DNA from: Variovorax sp. Root473
GTDB taxonomy: Bacteria > Pseudomonadota > Gammaproteobacteria > Burkholderiales > Burkholderiaceae_C
Direction of reading: 5' to 3'
Length of the DNA: 64,000 nt
NCBI RefSeq assembly: GCF_001426505.1
Contig: NZ_LMEV01000013.1
Coordinates: 278,047 to 342,046 of the forward strand
Part shown: piece by piece, positions 35,039 to 43,552 of the stretch
How positions within the stretch are numbered: position 1 is the first letter of the stretch
Layout: the number at the start of each line of letters is the position of its first letter
Program-made: the position numbers and the translations under genes
The notes under the pieces: generated by a model
Databases searched by the model: none
Seen by the model: the letters and a program-made list of their open reading frames with translations, nothing else
What the model was told of the DNA's origin: nothing

Positions 35039-37108
35039 ATGGCCGACGAGGCGCTCGACCTTCCCGCACCGCCGCCGCCGCAACAGCAGCAGCGCCGGGG
35101 GTGGGGCGTCGCCTTCGCGCGCCTGCGCTCGCTGTGGCAGCGCTGGTTCCTCTGGCTGCTGCTGGCGGTGCTGGTGTCGGCGCTGCTGGTCACCGTCGTG
35201 TGGCTGGCCGGGCGGCACGAGGTCGAGCAGGTGCAGGCTGCGCTGGAGCGCGACACCGCCGATGCCGTCGTCGACCTGCGCAGCGGCCTGCAGCGCAACG
35301 CCCAGAGCCTGCGCGCCACGCTCGCGCCGGGCATGGAGCGCGAGCACTGGGTCGACCGCGCGGCGGCGCAGCTGCGCGAGCACCGCGAATGGCTGCGGCT
35401 CGAATGGCGCGATGCGCAGCTGCGCCCCGTCGAGGCCGTGAACACGCCCTACCGCATGCGCATCCTCGAGGAGAGCAACCGCGGCCCCGCGCAGTCCGAC
35501 GTGGCGCTGGCCTGCGCCACGGCACGCAAGGCCGGCGCGCCCGCCTACTCGCCCAGCCACTACGTGCCGGTGGCGGGCGGCGGCGGTGTCGAGGTGATGG
35601 AGCTGTGCCTGCCGATGGACGGCGGCGACTACCTGGTGGCGAGTTATTCGCTGCGCGACACGCTGGTCGAGCTGGTCGGTCCCACGCTCACGCGCGGCCA
35701 GGAGGTCGCCTTCACCGAGGCCGACGGCACGCGGCTGGTGGCGCTGGGCACCTCGCGGCGCATCGGCACGCGCGTGTTCACCGCGCAGCAGCGCATCGAC
35801 CTGCCGGGCGCCTCGCTCATGCTGCGCGTGGACGGCTGGCGCGCCGCGCCCGACCTGTTCCCGAACATGCTCACGGCGCTGGTCACGGCGATCTCGATCG
35901 CGCTCGTGTCGGTGCTCGTGCTGCTGGCGCGCGACACCCGCCGCCGCCTGCGCGCCGAGCGCGACCTGGCCGACGCGCTGGCCTTTCGCAAGGCGATGGA
36001 AGACTCGGTCATCACCGGCCTGCGCGCGCGCGACCTGCAGGGCCGCATCACTTACGTCAACCCGGCCTTTTGCGAGATGGTCGGCTTCACGCCCGAAGAG
36101 CTCATGGCCGACAGCGTCGAGGCGCCCTACTGGCCCACCGAACTGGCGCACGAGTACCACCTGCGCCAGACGCGCCGCTTCGCCGGCGGCCTGCCGCCGC
36201 GCGAGGGCTTCGAGTCGGTCTTCATGCGCAAGGACGGCACGCGCTTTCCGGTGCTGATCTTCGAGGCACCGCTGATCAACGCGCACAAGGTGCAGACCGG
36301 CTGGATGAGCGCCTTCATCGACGTGAGCGAGCAGCGCCGCGTCGAGGAGATTTCGCGTGCCAGCCAGGAGCGCCTGCAGGCCAGCGCGCGCCTGGCCACG
36401 GTGGGTGAGATGGCCTCGCTGCTGAGCCACGAACTCACGCAGCCGTTGGCCGCCATTGCCAGCTACGCCACCGGTTCGCTCAACCTGCTCGGGCCCGAAG
36501 CGAAGGGCGAGCAGGCCGAAGTGGCCATGGCCGTGAAGCGCATCGCCGAGCAGGCCGACCGCGCGGGCCAGGTCATTCGCAGCGTGCACGACTTCGTGCG
36601 CCGGCGCGACCGCATGCGCGAGGCCGTGGCGCCGCAGGCACTCATCGACGCCGTGCTGCCGCTGGTGCGGCTGCAGGCGCGCAAGCTCGACGTGTCGATC
36701 GAGGTCGTCTTCGAAGAGCGCCTGCCCGCCGTGGTGTGCGACCGCACGCTGGTCGAGCAGGTGCTGCTGAACCTCGCGCGCAATGCCATGCAGGCCATGG
36801 ACAGCCCCGACAGCACCGGCACCCGCCTGTTGCGCCTGCGCGTGGCGCGCGCCCTGCCCGTGGGCGCCACCGTGCCGGCCGACGGCCGGCGCTGGCTCGA
36901 GTTCTCCGTGGCCGACCTGGGCTGCGGCATCAGCGACGACGTGGCGGCGCGCCTGTTCACGCCCTTCTTCACCACGCGCGCCGATGGCATGGGCCTGGGC
37001 CTGAGCCTGTGCCGCACCGTGGTGGAGCAGCACGGCGGCGCGCTGATGTTCGAGCCCAACCGCCCCCGGGGCACGGTCTTCAGGTTTACCCTTCCCGCTG
37101 CGGGATAG
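35039..37108 (+). CDS. PAS-domain sensor histidine kinase
   Basis: A 689-residue membrane kinase. It has a short Pro/Gln-rich cytoplasmic start, a first transmembrane helix at about 36-57, a periplasmic sensor of about 215 residues, a second helix at about 276-297, a PAS domain (315-430; TYVNPAFCEMVGFTPEELM), HisKA with phospho-acceptor His464 (LLSHELTQPLAAI) and an HATPase domain (N box NLARNAMQAM, G1 DLGCGIS, F box TPFFTT, G2 GMGLGLSL). The H-box and ATPase type are those of FixL/DctB-like kinases. It starts 2 nt after the amidase stop and is followed by its response regulator. The periplasmic sensor matches no family I recognise, so the signal is unknown. Confidence 0.92.
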   Translation: MADEALDLPAPPPPQQQQRRGWGVAFARLRSLWQRWFLWLLLAVLVSALLVTVVWLAGRHEVEQVQAALERDTADAVVDLRSGLQRNAQSLRATLAPGMEREHWVDRAAAQLREHREWLRLEWRDAQLRPVEAVNTPYRMRILEESNRGPAQSDVALACATARKAGAPAYSPSHYVPVAGGGGVEVMELCLPMDGGDYLVASYSLRDTLVELVGPTLTRGQEVAFTEADGTRLVALGTSRRIGTRVFTAQQRIDLPGASLMLRVDGWRAAPDLFPNMLTALVTAISIALVSVLVLLARDTRRRLRAERDLADALAFRKAMEDSVITGLRARDLQGRITYVNPAFCEMVGFTPEELMADSVEAPYWPTELAHEYHLRQTRRFAGGLPPREGFESVFMRKDGTRFPVLIFEAPLINAHKVQTGWMSAFIDVSEQRRVEEISRASQERLQASARLATVGEMASLLSHELTQPLAAIASYATGSLNLLGPEAKGEQAEVAMAVKRIAEQADRAGQVIRSVHDFVRRRDRMREAVAPQALIDAVLPLVRLQARKLDVSIEVVFEERLPAVVCDRTLVEQVLLNLARNAMQAMDSPDSTGTRLLRLRVARALPVGATVPADGRRWLEFSVADLGCGISDDVAARLFTPFFTTRADGMGLGLSLCRTVVEQHGGALMFEPNRPRGTVFRFTLPAAG

Positions 37109-37160
37109 CCGCCTTTTTCTTCTTCTTCTTCGTTTTCTCTGTTCCGCTGGACCTCATGGC

Positions 37161-37787
37161 ATGCAACCGCTGATCGATGGCTTGATCTTTATCGTGGACG
37201 ACGACGCCAGCGTGCGCGAGGCGCTGGCCTGGCTGCTGCGTTCGCGCCGCCTGGCCAGTGAGCACTTCGGCAGTGCCGAGGCCTTCGAGCAGTACCTGAC
37301 CGAGGTGTCGCTGCCCGATCAGCCGCGCTGCCTGCTGCTGGACGTGCGCATGCCCGGCATGAGTGGCTTGGTGCTGTTCGACCGGCTGGCCGAACGCGGC
37401 CTGCTGGCCGAGATGCCGGTGATCTTCCTGACCGGCCATGCCGACGTGCCGACCGCCGTCGAGGCGGTCAAGCGCGGAGCCTTCGACTTTTGCGAGAAGC
37501 CGTTCTCGGACAACGCGCTGGTCGACCGCATCGAGCAGGCGCTGGGCATGTCGCAGCGCGCCCTCGAAGTGCAGCGCGTGCGCCGCGGCCTGGCCGGCCG
37601 CATCGCCGAACTGACCGACCGCGAGCGCGACGTGATGCGGCTCGTGGTCGAGGGCCTGCCGAACAAGCTCATCGCCGACCAGCTCGCGATCAGCGTGCGC
37701 ACGGTGGAGGTCCACCGCGCACGCGTGTTCGAGAAGATGGAAGTGAAGTCGGCGGTCGAGCTGGCCAACCGCCTGCGGGACCTTTAG
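37161..37787 (+). CDS. FixJ/LuxR-type response regulator
   Basis: A 208-residue regulator with a receiver domain (acidic pair Asp13/14, phospho-acceptor Asp61 in LLDVRMPG, Thr91, Lys113 in CEKPFSD) and a LuxR-type helix-turn-helix at about 146-205 (LTDRERDVMRLVVEGLPNKLIADQLAISVRTVEVHRARVFEKM). It is the evident partner of the kinase 52 nt upstream. FixJ/TctD-like pairs of this type often control solute uptake or respiration genes; no obvious target is adjacent. The pyrimidine-rich gap before the start has little ribosome binding signal, so coupling to the kinase gene is likely. Confidence 0.93.
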   Translation: MQPLIDGLIFIVDDDASVREALAWLLRSRRLASEHFGSAEAFEQYLTEVSLPDQPRCLLLDVRMPGMSGLVLFDRLAERGLLAEMPVIFLTGHADVPTAVEAVKRGAFDFCEKPFSDNALVDRIEQALGMSQRALEVQRVRRGLAGRIAELTDRERDVMRLVVEGLPNKLIADQLAISVRTVEVHRARVFEKMEVKSAVELANRLRDL

Positions 37788-37791
37788 AAGG

Positions 37792-38349
37792 TCAGATTTT
37801 TTCTGCGACGAAGATTTCGACGCGGCGGTTTTGCGCGCGGCCTGCAGCCGTGCCGTTGTCCGCCAGCGGCTCGCGCGAACCGCGGCCGTCGGTGGTGATC
37901 ACGGTGGTCGACACGCCGCGGCCCACCAGGTGGTTGCGCACGCTGTCGGCACGGCTCACCGAGAGGCGCTCGTTGCCTTCTTCGCTGCCGGTGCTGTCGG
38001 TGTGGCCGACCACGCGCAGGCTGGCGGTGGTGGCGCTCTTCAGGCCTTCGGCGACCTTGTCCAGCACCTGCGCCAGGTTGCGCTTGACGTTGGAACGGCC
38101 CGTGTCGAACGAGAGTTCATTCGGAATCACCACGTGAAGCTGGTTGTCGGCGGTCTGCTCGATCACCACGCCCGTGCCCTTGGTGGAGCTTTCGAGCTCG
38201 GCCTTCAGCGCGTCCAGGCGGGCGGTCCAGCTGTTGGCCGGAGCGGCCTGCTGTGCGGCCGGTGCTTCGGCCGGTGGGGTCGACGATGCACAACCCGCGA
38301 TGAACAACACAGCGGCCAGGGCCGCGCTAGACACAACAAACTTCCTCAT
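37792..38349 (-). CDS. OmpA-domain outer membrane lipoprotein
   Basis: A 185-residue lipoprotein. The signal ends at lipobox FIAGC (Cys20), followed by an Ala/Pro linker and a C-terminal OmpA-like peptidoglycan-binding domain with ELSFDTGRSNVKRNL, VVGHTDSTGSEEGNERLSVSRADSV and NRRVEIFV. Asp and Arg of the diaminopimelate-binding site (in HTDSTG and NRRVE) are present. It probably ties the outer membrane to the cell wall, in the manner of Pal. It is the second of two related genes on this strand; the two OmpA domains share many residues and look like a tandem duplication. Confidence 0.9.
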   Translation of the reverse strand: MRKFVVSSAALAAVLFIAGCASSTPPAEAPAAQQAAPANSWTARLDALKAELESSTKGTGVVIEQTADNQLHVVIPNELSFDTGRSNVKRNLAQVLDKVAEGLKSATTASLRVVGHTDSTGSEEGNERLSVSRADSVRNHLVGRGVSTTVITTDGRGSREPLADNGTAAGRAQNRRVEIFVAEKI

Positions 38350-38434
38350 GAATTTTCCCTCTGCTTGGACCAATGAAAACTGAAGCGGGAACCGGCCGTT
38401 CGATGCGGCGGCCGGTTTCCCGGTGGGGCTGCGA

Positions 38435-39094
38435 TCAGCCGCGCGGTGCGCGCTCGCCCACGTAGATCTCGACGCGGCGGTTCTGTGCCCGGCCGGCGTC
38501 GCTGTTGTTGTCGGCCACCGGCTCGTGCGAGCCACGGCCTTCGATGCGGAACGCCGCGGCGCTCACGCCGCGTGCCACCAGGTAGTCGCGCGTGCTGGCG
38601 GCGCGGTCCACCGACAGCGGGTTGTTGATGGCGTCGGAGCCGGTGCTGTCGGTGTGGCCGATGATGCGCACCTCGGCGTTCGGGTTGTTGCGCAGGCCGT
38701 TGGCGAACTGGTCGAGCACGGGCGCGAAGTTCGACTTGATGTTGGAGCGGCCCACGTCGAACGACACGTCGCTCGGAATCGCGAGCTTGAGCTCGTTGTT
38801 GGCCGTCTGCGTCACGGCCACGCCGGTGCCCTGCGTGGCGGCTTCCATCTGGCGCTTCTGGTTTTCCATGCGCTGCGACCACAGGTAGCCGCCGAGCGCA
38901 CCGGCGGCCGCACCGACCACGGCGCCCGTGCCGATGGCACCACGGTTGCCGCCCGTGGCCGAGCCGATGGCGGCACCGCCGAGTGCACCAATGCCGGCGC
39001 CGATGCCGGTGTTGCGTTGCGTGTCAGTCATGCCGCCGGCGCAACCGGACAAGACGAGGGCTGCTGCAGTGGTAGCAAGAACGAACTTTTTCAT
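38435..39094 (-). CDS. Glycine-zipper OmpA-domain lipoprotein
   Basis: A 219-residue lipoprotein (lipobox LSGC, Cys18). A glycine-zipper segment of about 45 residues (GIGAGIGALGGAAIGSATGG onward) follows, resembling the YMGG/Rick_17kDa type, and then a coiled region and an OmpA-like peptidoglycan-binding domain (VSFDVGRSNIKSNF, IIGHTDSTGSDAINNPLSVDRA, NRRVEIYVGER). ATG 39094 has AAGGGA eight bases upstream. With the next gene it forms a duplicated pair of envelope lipoproteins. YiaD-like proteins share this architecture. Confidence 0.9.
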   Translation of the reverse strand: MKKFVLATTAAALVLSGCAGGMTDTQRNTGIGAGIGALGGAAIGSATGGNRGAIGTGAVVGAAAGALGGYLWSQRMENQKRQMEAATQGTGVAVTQTANNELKLAIPSDVSFDVGRSNIKSNFAPVLDQFANGLRNNPNAEVRIIGHTDSTGSDAINNPLSVDRAASTRDYLVARGVSAAAFRIEGRGSHEPVADNNSDAGRAQNRRVEIYVGERAPRG

Positions 39095-39291
39095 GGTGAT
39101 CCCTTTCAAGGTTGAATCAAGCGGGCCACAGCTTAGCCCCCGACGGGTCCCCGATGGTACGTGCTCAAAGCCCTACGGAAAATAAGAAAACTTTCGCCAT
39201 CGCCCGTGAATACTGCGATGATTGCTACTAAAGTTGTAGCAACAGGGGGCTTGTCCGACAACGGGCCGCGCCGTGCGGCTACACAAGCAAT

Positions 39292-39441
39292 TCACGCTTT
39301 CGGCGGTCGGTCCCCGTCGGGACGCTCGGCGTCGGCCTCGTCATTCAATTCACCCTTGTCGCGCCCGGAAAACATGGTCCACCAGATGATCAAGATCAGG
39401 ACAAGTCCCGCGGCGAGGGCTTCAAGCAGAATCAAACCCAT
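39292..39441 (-). CDS. Small membrane protein (49 residues)
   Basis: Predicted product of 49 residues: one hydrophobic helix (GLILLEALAAGLVLILIIWWTMF), then an acidic, hydrophilic tail rich in Asp/Glu and ending DRPPKA. GGAG lies 10 nt upstream of the start on the minus strand. Its ATG overlaps the mltA ATG on the other strand (cATg at 39439-39442), so the two genes are divergent with start codons sharing two bases. I know no family for it. Codon use and the helix-tail layout favour a real gene, but this is a prediction. Confidence 0.5.
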   Translation of the reverse strand: MGLILLEALAAGLVLILIIWWTMFSGRDKGELNDEADAERPDGDRPPKA

Positions 39442-40573
39442 GAGAAATGGACTCCAGTGGCTGGTGGGGCTTGCGATCGTAGCAACGCTCGCCGGCTGTT
39501 CCCTCGGCCCCCGCGCCCCCGAAGCCCCCGCCCGACCCACCGTCACCCCGCCGCGCGACCTCGGTCCGCTGACCGGGTCGCTTGCGCATCCGAAGAGCCG
39601 CTGGGTGCCCGTGGGCTGGTCCGAACTGCCGGGCTTCAGCGAAGACCCGCTGCATGAGGCGTGGATTGCGCTGCTCGCCAACTGCGCGCGTCCCAACGCC
39701 GCCTTTGCGCCGCTGTGCCGCGATGTGCGCCAGCTCGCCATCGCCACGCCCGAAGAGCAGCGGCGATGGATGACCGACCGGCTGCAGCCCTACCGCGTCG
39801 AATCGCTCGCGGGCCAGAGCGAAGGCAAGCTCACCAGCTACTACGAGCCCGTGTACGAAGCTTCGCGCGTGCCCGCGGCCGGCTTCAGCGTGCCGCTGTA
39901 CCAGGCGCCCAACGGCCTCGTGCCCAAGCGCCCCTGGTTCACGCGCCAGGAAATCGAAACCCTGCCCGAGGCCCAGGCCGCGCTGCGCGGCCGCGAGATC
40001 GCCTGGATGGCCGACCCCATTGACGCGCTCATGCTGCACATCCAGGGCTCGGGCCGGTTGCGCATCACCGAGGCCAACGGCTACCAGCACACGGTGCGCG
40101 TGGCCTACGCCGCCACCAACGAGCAGCCCTACCGCAGCGTGCAGCAGTGGCTCATGAGCCAGGGCGTGAGCAAGGTCGGCAAGTGGCCCGACGACACCAA
40201 GGCCTGGGCCGCGCAGAACCCGCAGCGCGTGTCGCAGATGTTGTGGAGCAATCCGCGCTACGTGTTCTTCCGCGAAGAAACGATGAGCGAGTTCGACGCC
40301 GCCTTCGGACCGCGCGGCGCGCAAGGCGTGCCGCTCACGGCGGGGCGCTCCATCGCTGTCGACCGCGAGAGCATTCCCTACGGCACGCCGGTCTGGCTCG
40401 CATCGAGCGGCCCGGCCGCGCAGCTGCAGAAGCTGGTGGTGGCGCAGGACACCGGCAGCGCCATCGTGGGCGCCGTGCGCGCCGACTACTTCGCCGGCAC
40501 CGGCGCCGAGGCCGGCCGGCTGGCCGCGAGCGTGAACCAGCCGCTGCGGCTGTGGGCGCTGTGGCCCAAGTAG
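39440..40573 (+). CDS. mltA: Membrane-bound lytic murein transglycosylase A
   Basis: A 377-residue outer-membrane lipoprotein (lipobox LAGC, Cys20) that cuts peptidoglycan glycan strands with formation of 1,6-anhydromuramic acid. The MltA domain is clear (GKLTSYYEPVYEASR, WMADPIDALMLHIQGSGRL). It is followed by the 3D domain with the catalytic Asp in VVAQDTGSAIVGAVRADYF. The start is at ATG 39440, which gives the lipoprotein signal RNGLQWLVGLAIVATLAGC; longer in-frame extensions are not plausible. Confidence 0.94.
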   Translation: MRNGLQWLVGLAIVATLAGCSLGPRAPEAPARPTVTPPRDLGPLTGSLAHPKSRWVPVGWSELPGFSEDPLHEAWIALLANCARPNAAFAPLCRDVRQLAIATPEEQRRWMTDRLQPYRVESLAGQSEGKLTSYYEPVYEASRVPAAGFSVPLYQAPNGLVPKRPWFTRQEIETLPEAQAALRGREIAWMADPIDALMLHIQGSGRLRITEANGYQHTVRVAYAATNEQPYRSVQQWLMSQGVSKVGKWPDDTKAWAAQNPQRVSQMLWSNPRYVFFREETMSEFDAAFGPRGAQGVPLTAGRSIAVDRESIPYGTPVWLASSGPAAQLQKLVVAQDTGSAIVGAVRADYFAGTGAEAGRLAASVNQPLRLWALWPK

Positions 40574-40595
40574 TAAGACTTACGAAGTAATCGAA

Positions 40596-40640
40596 CCGTC
40601 ACTGCGAATTCACGGGGATGTCACGGGCGATTTCTAGCAT
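40596..40640 (+). promoter_or_regulatory. Putative Pho box and -10 of phoX
   Basis: Three direct repeats with an exact 11-bp period: CCGTCAC (40596), AATTCAC (40607) and ATGTCAC (40618), close to the CTGTCAT half-sites of PhoB boxes. Ten bases after the last repeat comes TAGCAT (40635-40640), a fair -10. This matches PhoB-dependent promoters, where the Pho box replaces the -35. The gene behind it encodes a phosphatase of the Pho regulon. Confidence 0.7.
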
Positions 40641-40675
40641 GGGGCGTTTTTCTCCAACACCCCACGAGATCCTCC

Positions 40676-42916
40676 ATGTCAGACCGCATCGATTTCAACG
40701 ACGAAGACTCCAACCGCTCCGCCAATCCCACATTCGACAGCGTGCTGACCAGCCGTCTCAACCGGCGTGGCCTGCTGCTGGGCGGCGTCGGCTCTGCCGT
40801 GCTGACTGCTTGCGGCGGCGGCAATGGCGGCGGCGTCGCGTTTCCCATCATTCCTCCAGCGCCTGCGCCCGCGCCGGCCCCCGCACCTGCGCCGGCGACC
40901 GAGAAGCTGCTGGGCTTCGGCGCCGTGCCCAAGAGCCTGGCCGACAGCGTGCTCATTCCCGCCGGCTACAGCGCCAGCGTCCTGTATGCGCTGGGCGATC
41001 CCTTGACCGGCGCCACGCCGGCCTATGCCAATGACGGCACCGACACCGACTTCGAGAACCGCGGCGGCGACCACCACGACGGCATGGAATGGTTCGGCCT
41101 GGGCGCCGACGGCAAGCGCTCCGACGCGAGCATCGATCGCGGCCTTCTTGCGGTGAACCATGAGGCGACCACCGACGAAAAGCTTTCCTCGTTCTTCCTG
41201 CACGCCAATGGCGGCACCACCACGCTGCCCCGTCCGGCGGCGGAAGTGGACAAGGAAGTCGCCGTTCACGGCATTGCGGTTCTCGAGGTGCGCAAGAACG
41301 GCGCCGGCAAGTGGAGCTACGTCCAGGACTCGGCCTTCAACCGCCGTGTCACGCCCCTGACCGAGATCGACATCGCCGGCCCCGCCAAGGGCGACGCGCT
41401 GATGAAGACCAAGTACTCGCCCACCGGCGTGAAGACGCGCGGCACGCTCAACAACTGCGGCACCGGCAAGACGCCTTGGGGCACCTTCCTGACCGGCGAA
41501 GAAAACTGGGGCGGCTACTTCACCCGCGCAGCGGGCGACGATGCCGCACGCAGCAACGACAAGAGCGTGGCCTCGCTCAAGCGCTACGGCCGTGCGGCGG
41601 GCGCGACCAGCCGCCATGGCTGGGAAACCGGCGGTGCGGACGACAAGTACCAGCGCTGGAACATCAGCAAGACCGGTGCTTCCGTCGACGGCACGGACGA
41701 CTACCGCAACGAGATGAACGGCATGGGCTTCGTCGTCGAGTTCGACCCGTACAACAAGTCGAAGCTGGGCGTCAAACGCACCGCGCTGGGCCGCTACGCA
41801 CACGAGAGCATCGCATTCAGCAAGCCGGTCGTGGGCCAGAAGGTGGCCTGCTACATGGGCGACGACGCGCGCAACGAGTACTTCTACAAGTTCGTTTCGG
41901 ATGCGGTCTGGTCCGAGGCCGATGCCCATCCGGCCGATCCGCTCGCCACCGGCGCCAAGTACCTGGACAAGGGCACGCTCTACGTGGCGCGCTTCGAGGC
42001 CGACGGCGCCGGCAGCTGGCAGGAGCTGTCGCTGTCGAACCCCGCGGTGGCAGGCTTCGGCGGCTATTCGTTCGCGAACCTGGCCGACGTGGTGGTCAAC
42101 GCGCGCCTTGCGGCCGACGCTGCCGGCGCCACCAAGATGGACCGCCCCGAGTGGTGTGCCACCAACCCGGCCAACGGCGAGGTCTACCTCACGCTGACCA
42201 ACAACAGCAACCGGCGCATCGAACCGGCCTCGTCGTCGCAGCTGGCTCCCGATCCGGCCAACCCGCGTGTCTACACCGACTTCAAGGGCACGGAGGCGCA
42301 ATCCGGCAATCCGAACGGCCACATCCTGCGCATGGCCGATGCCGGCGGCAATCCGGCGAGCACCAGCTTCCGCTGGGACGTCTACGCCTTCGGCGCCGAG
42401 TCGGGCGCCAATGCCGACACAGTCAATCTCTCGAAGCTCACCGCCGACCAGGACTTCTCCAGCCCCGACGGCCTGGTGTTCAGCCACTCGACCGGCATCT
42501 GCTGGATCCAGACCGACGACGGCGCCTACACCGACGTGACCAACTGCATGATGCTGGCCGCGCTGCCGGGCCAGGTCGGCGACGGTGCCAAGAAGACCCT
42601 GACCTACCAGCGCGCGGACAGCTCGCAGTACACGGTCGACACCATGATCGGCAAGCAGCCGACGGCGGACACGCTCAAGCGCTTCCTGGTCGGCCCATCG
42701 AGTTGCGAGCTCACCGGCCTCTGCGAAACGCCCGACGGCAAGGCGATCTTCGTCAACATCCAGCACCCGGGCGAAAGCACCAAGCAAGTCAACCTGGCGG
42801 ATCCTGCGAAGTACGCCAGCCAGTGGCCTTCCAACGCGGGCTACGGTGCAGGCAAGCGCCCGCGCTCGGCAACCATCGTCATCACCAAGGATGACGGCGG
42901 ACGCATCGGCAGCTGA
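40676..42916 (+). CDS. phoX: PhoX-family alkaline phosphatase (DUF839), Tat-exported
   Basis: A 746-residue protein with a Tat signal (SRLNRRGLLLGG at about residues 22-33, then VLTAC), a Pro/Ala repeat linker and the PhoX domain. PhoX enzymes release phosphate from esters in the periplasm and use Ca2+ and Fe3+ instead of zinc. Matching segments include LAVNHEATTDEK, TWGxFLTGEENWGGYF-like CGTGKTPWGTFLTGEENW, YMGDDARNEYFYKFVSD and RPEWCATNPANGEVYLTLTNNS. The Tat route fits cofactor loading in the cytoplasm. A Pho-box-like promoter lies upstream, which supports induction by phosphate starvation. Confidence 0.9.
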   Translation: MSDRIDFNDEDSNRSANPTFDSVLTSRLNRRGLLLGGVGSAVLTACGGGNGGGVAFPIIPPAPAPAPAPAPAPATEKLLGFGAVPKSLADSVLIPAGYSASVLYALGDPLTGATPAYANDGTDTDFENRGGDHHDGMEWFGLGADGKRSDASIDRGLLAVNHEATTDEKLSSFFLHANGGTTTLPRPAAEVDKEVAVHGIAVLEVRKNGAGKWSYVQDSAFNRRVTPLTEIDIAGPAKGDALMKTKYSPTGVKTRGTLNNCGTGKTPWGTFLTGEENWGGYFTRAAGDDAARSNDKSVASLKRYGRAAGATSRHGWETGGADDKYQRWNISKTGASVDGTDDYRNEMNGMGFVVEFDPYNKSKLGVKRTALGRYAHESIAFSKPVVGQKVACYMGDDARNEYFYKFVSDAVWSEADAHPADPLATGAKYLDKGTLYVARFEADGAGSWQELSLSNPAVAGFGGYSFANLADVVVNARLAADAAGATKMDRPEWCATNPANGEVYLTLTNNSNRRIEPASSSQLAPDPANPRVYTDFKGTEAQSGNPNGHILRMADAGGNPASTSFRWDVYAFGAESGANADTVNLSKLTADQDFSSPDGLVFSHSTGICWIQTDDGAYTDVTNCMMLAALPGQVGDGAKKTLTYQRADSSQYTVDTMIGKQPTADTLKRFLVGPSSCELTGLCETPDGKAIFVNIQHPGESTKQVNLADPAKYASQWPSNAGYGAGKRPRSATIVITKDDGGRIGS

Positions 42917-42958
42917 CGACGGTGTTGAGCAGGGCCGACCGCCGACGGGCGGCCTTGC

Positions 42959-43447
42959 TCACCCTTTCGGCAGAACAAGCGGCGCTGCTGGCAACGGCAG
43001 CGCCGTTTTGTATCTGACCTGCTTCAACGCAAAGCTCGAGCGGATCTTCTCGATCCCCGGAATCGGCGTGAGCTGCTCCATGATGAACCGCTCCAGCGCC
43101 GCCATGTCGGCCACGGCAATGCGGATCAGGTAGTCGCTGTCGCCGGTCATCAGGTAGCACTCCATCACCTCGTCGTGCTCGGCGATGCGCTGCTCGAAGT
43201 CGGCCAGCGACTGCTTGCTCTGCGTGGTCAGGCTGATCGAGATGAACACGTTGAGCCCCAGCCCCAGCGCCTTGGCGTTCGCCAGCGCCACATAGCGGTC
43301 GATCACGCCGCTGGTCTCCAGCACCTTCACGCGCGCCAGGCAGGGCGAGGGCGACAGGTGCACGCGGCGCGCGAGTTCGACGTTGGACAGGGCGCCGTCG
43401 CGTTGCAGCTCGTCGAGAATGCGCAGGTCGATGGCATCGAGTTCCAT
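42959..43447 (-). CDS. Lrp/AsnC family transcriptional regulator
   Basis: A 162-residue regulator. The N-terminal winged HTH (LDAIDLRILDELQRDGALSNVELARRVHLSPSPCLARVKVLE) is followed by a RAM/AsnC ligand-binding domain (VMECYLMTGDSDYLIRIAVADMAALERFI). Such proteins sense amino acids and usually control amino acid catabolism or export. It is divergent from the 2-oxoacid dehydrogenase gene with 105 bp between the starts, so that gene is its likely target. Pairing of an AsnC-type regulator with a solo E1 enzyme recalls the mdeR-mdeB arrangement of methionine breakdown in Pseudomonas, although no methionine gamma-lyase gene is present here. Confidence 0.92.
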   Translation of the reverse strand: MELDAIDLRILDELQRDGALSNVELARRVHLSPSPCLARVKVLETSGVIDRYVALANAKALGLGLNVFISISLTTQSKQSLADFEQRIAEHDEVMECYLMTGDSDYLIRIAVADMAALERFIMEQLTPIPGIEKIRSSFALKQVRYKTALPLPAAPLVLPKG

Positions 43448-43448
43448 G

Positions 43449-43480
43449 AAATTCCGTGAAGCTTTGCAATCGCGGAATTT
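43449..43480. promoter_or_regulatory. Inverted repeat, candidate AsnC-type operator
   Basis: AATTCCG (43450-43456) is repeated in inverse as CGGAATT (43473-43479) in the divergent promoter region, starting 3 bp from the regulator's start codon. Location and symmetry fit an operator for the Lrp/AsnC protein, allowing autoregulation and control of the dehydrogenase gene. Confidence 0.5.
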
Positions 43481-43552
43481 TATGCTTTCGAATAGCCATG
43501 AAATCGAAGGTGCCGGTAGCTAATTTTCCCGCGGGCGGCTTAAAGTGCTGGC

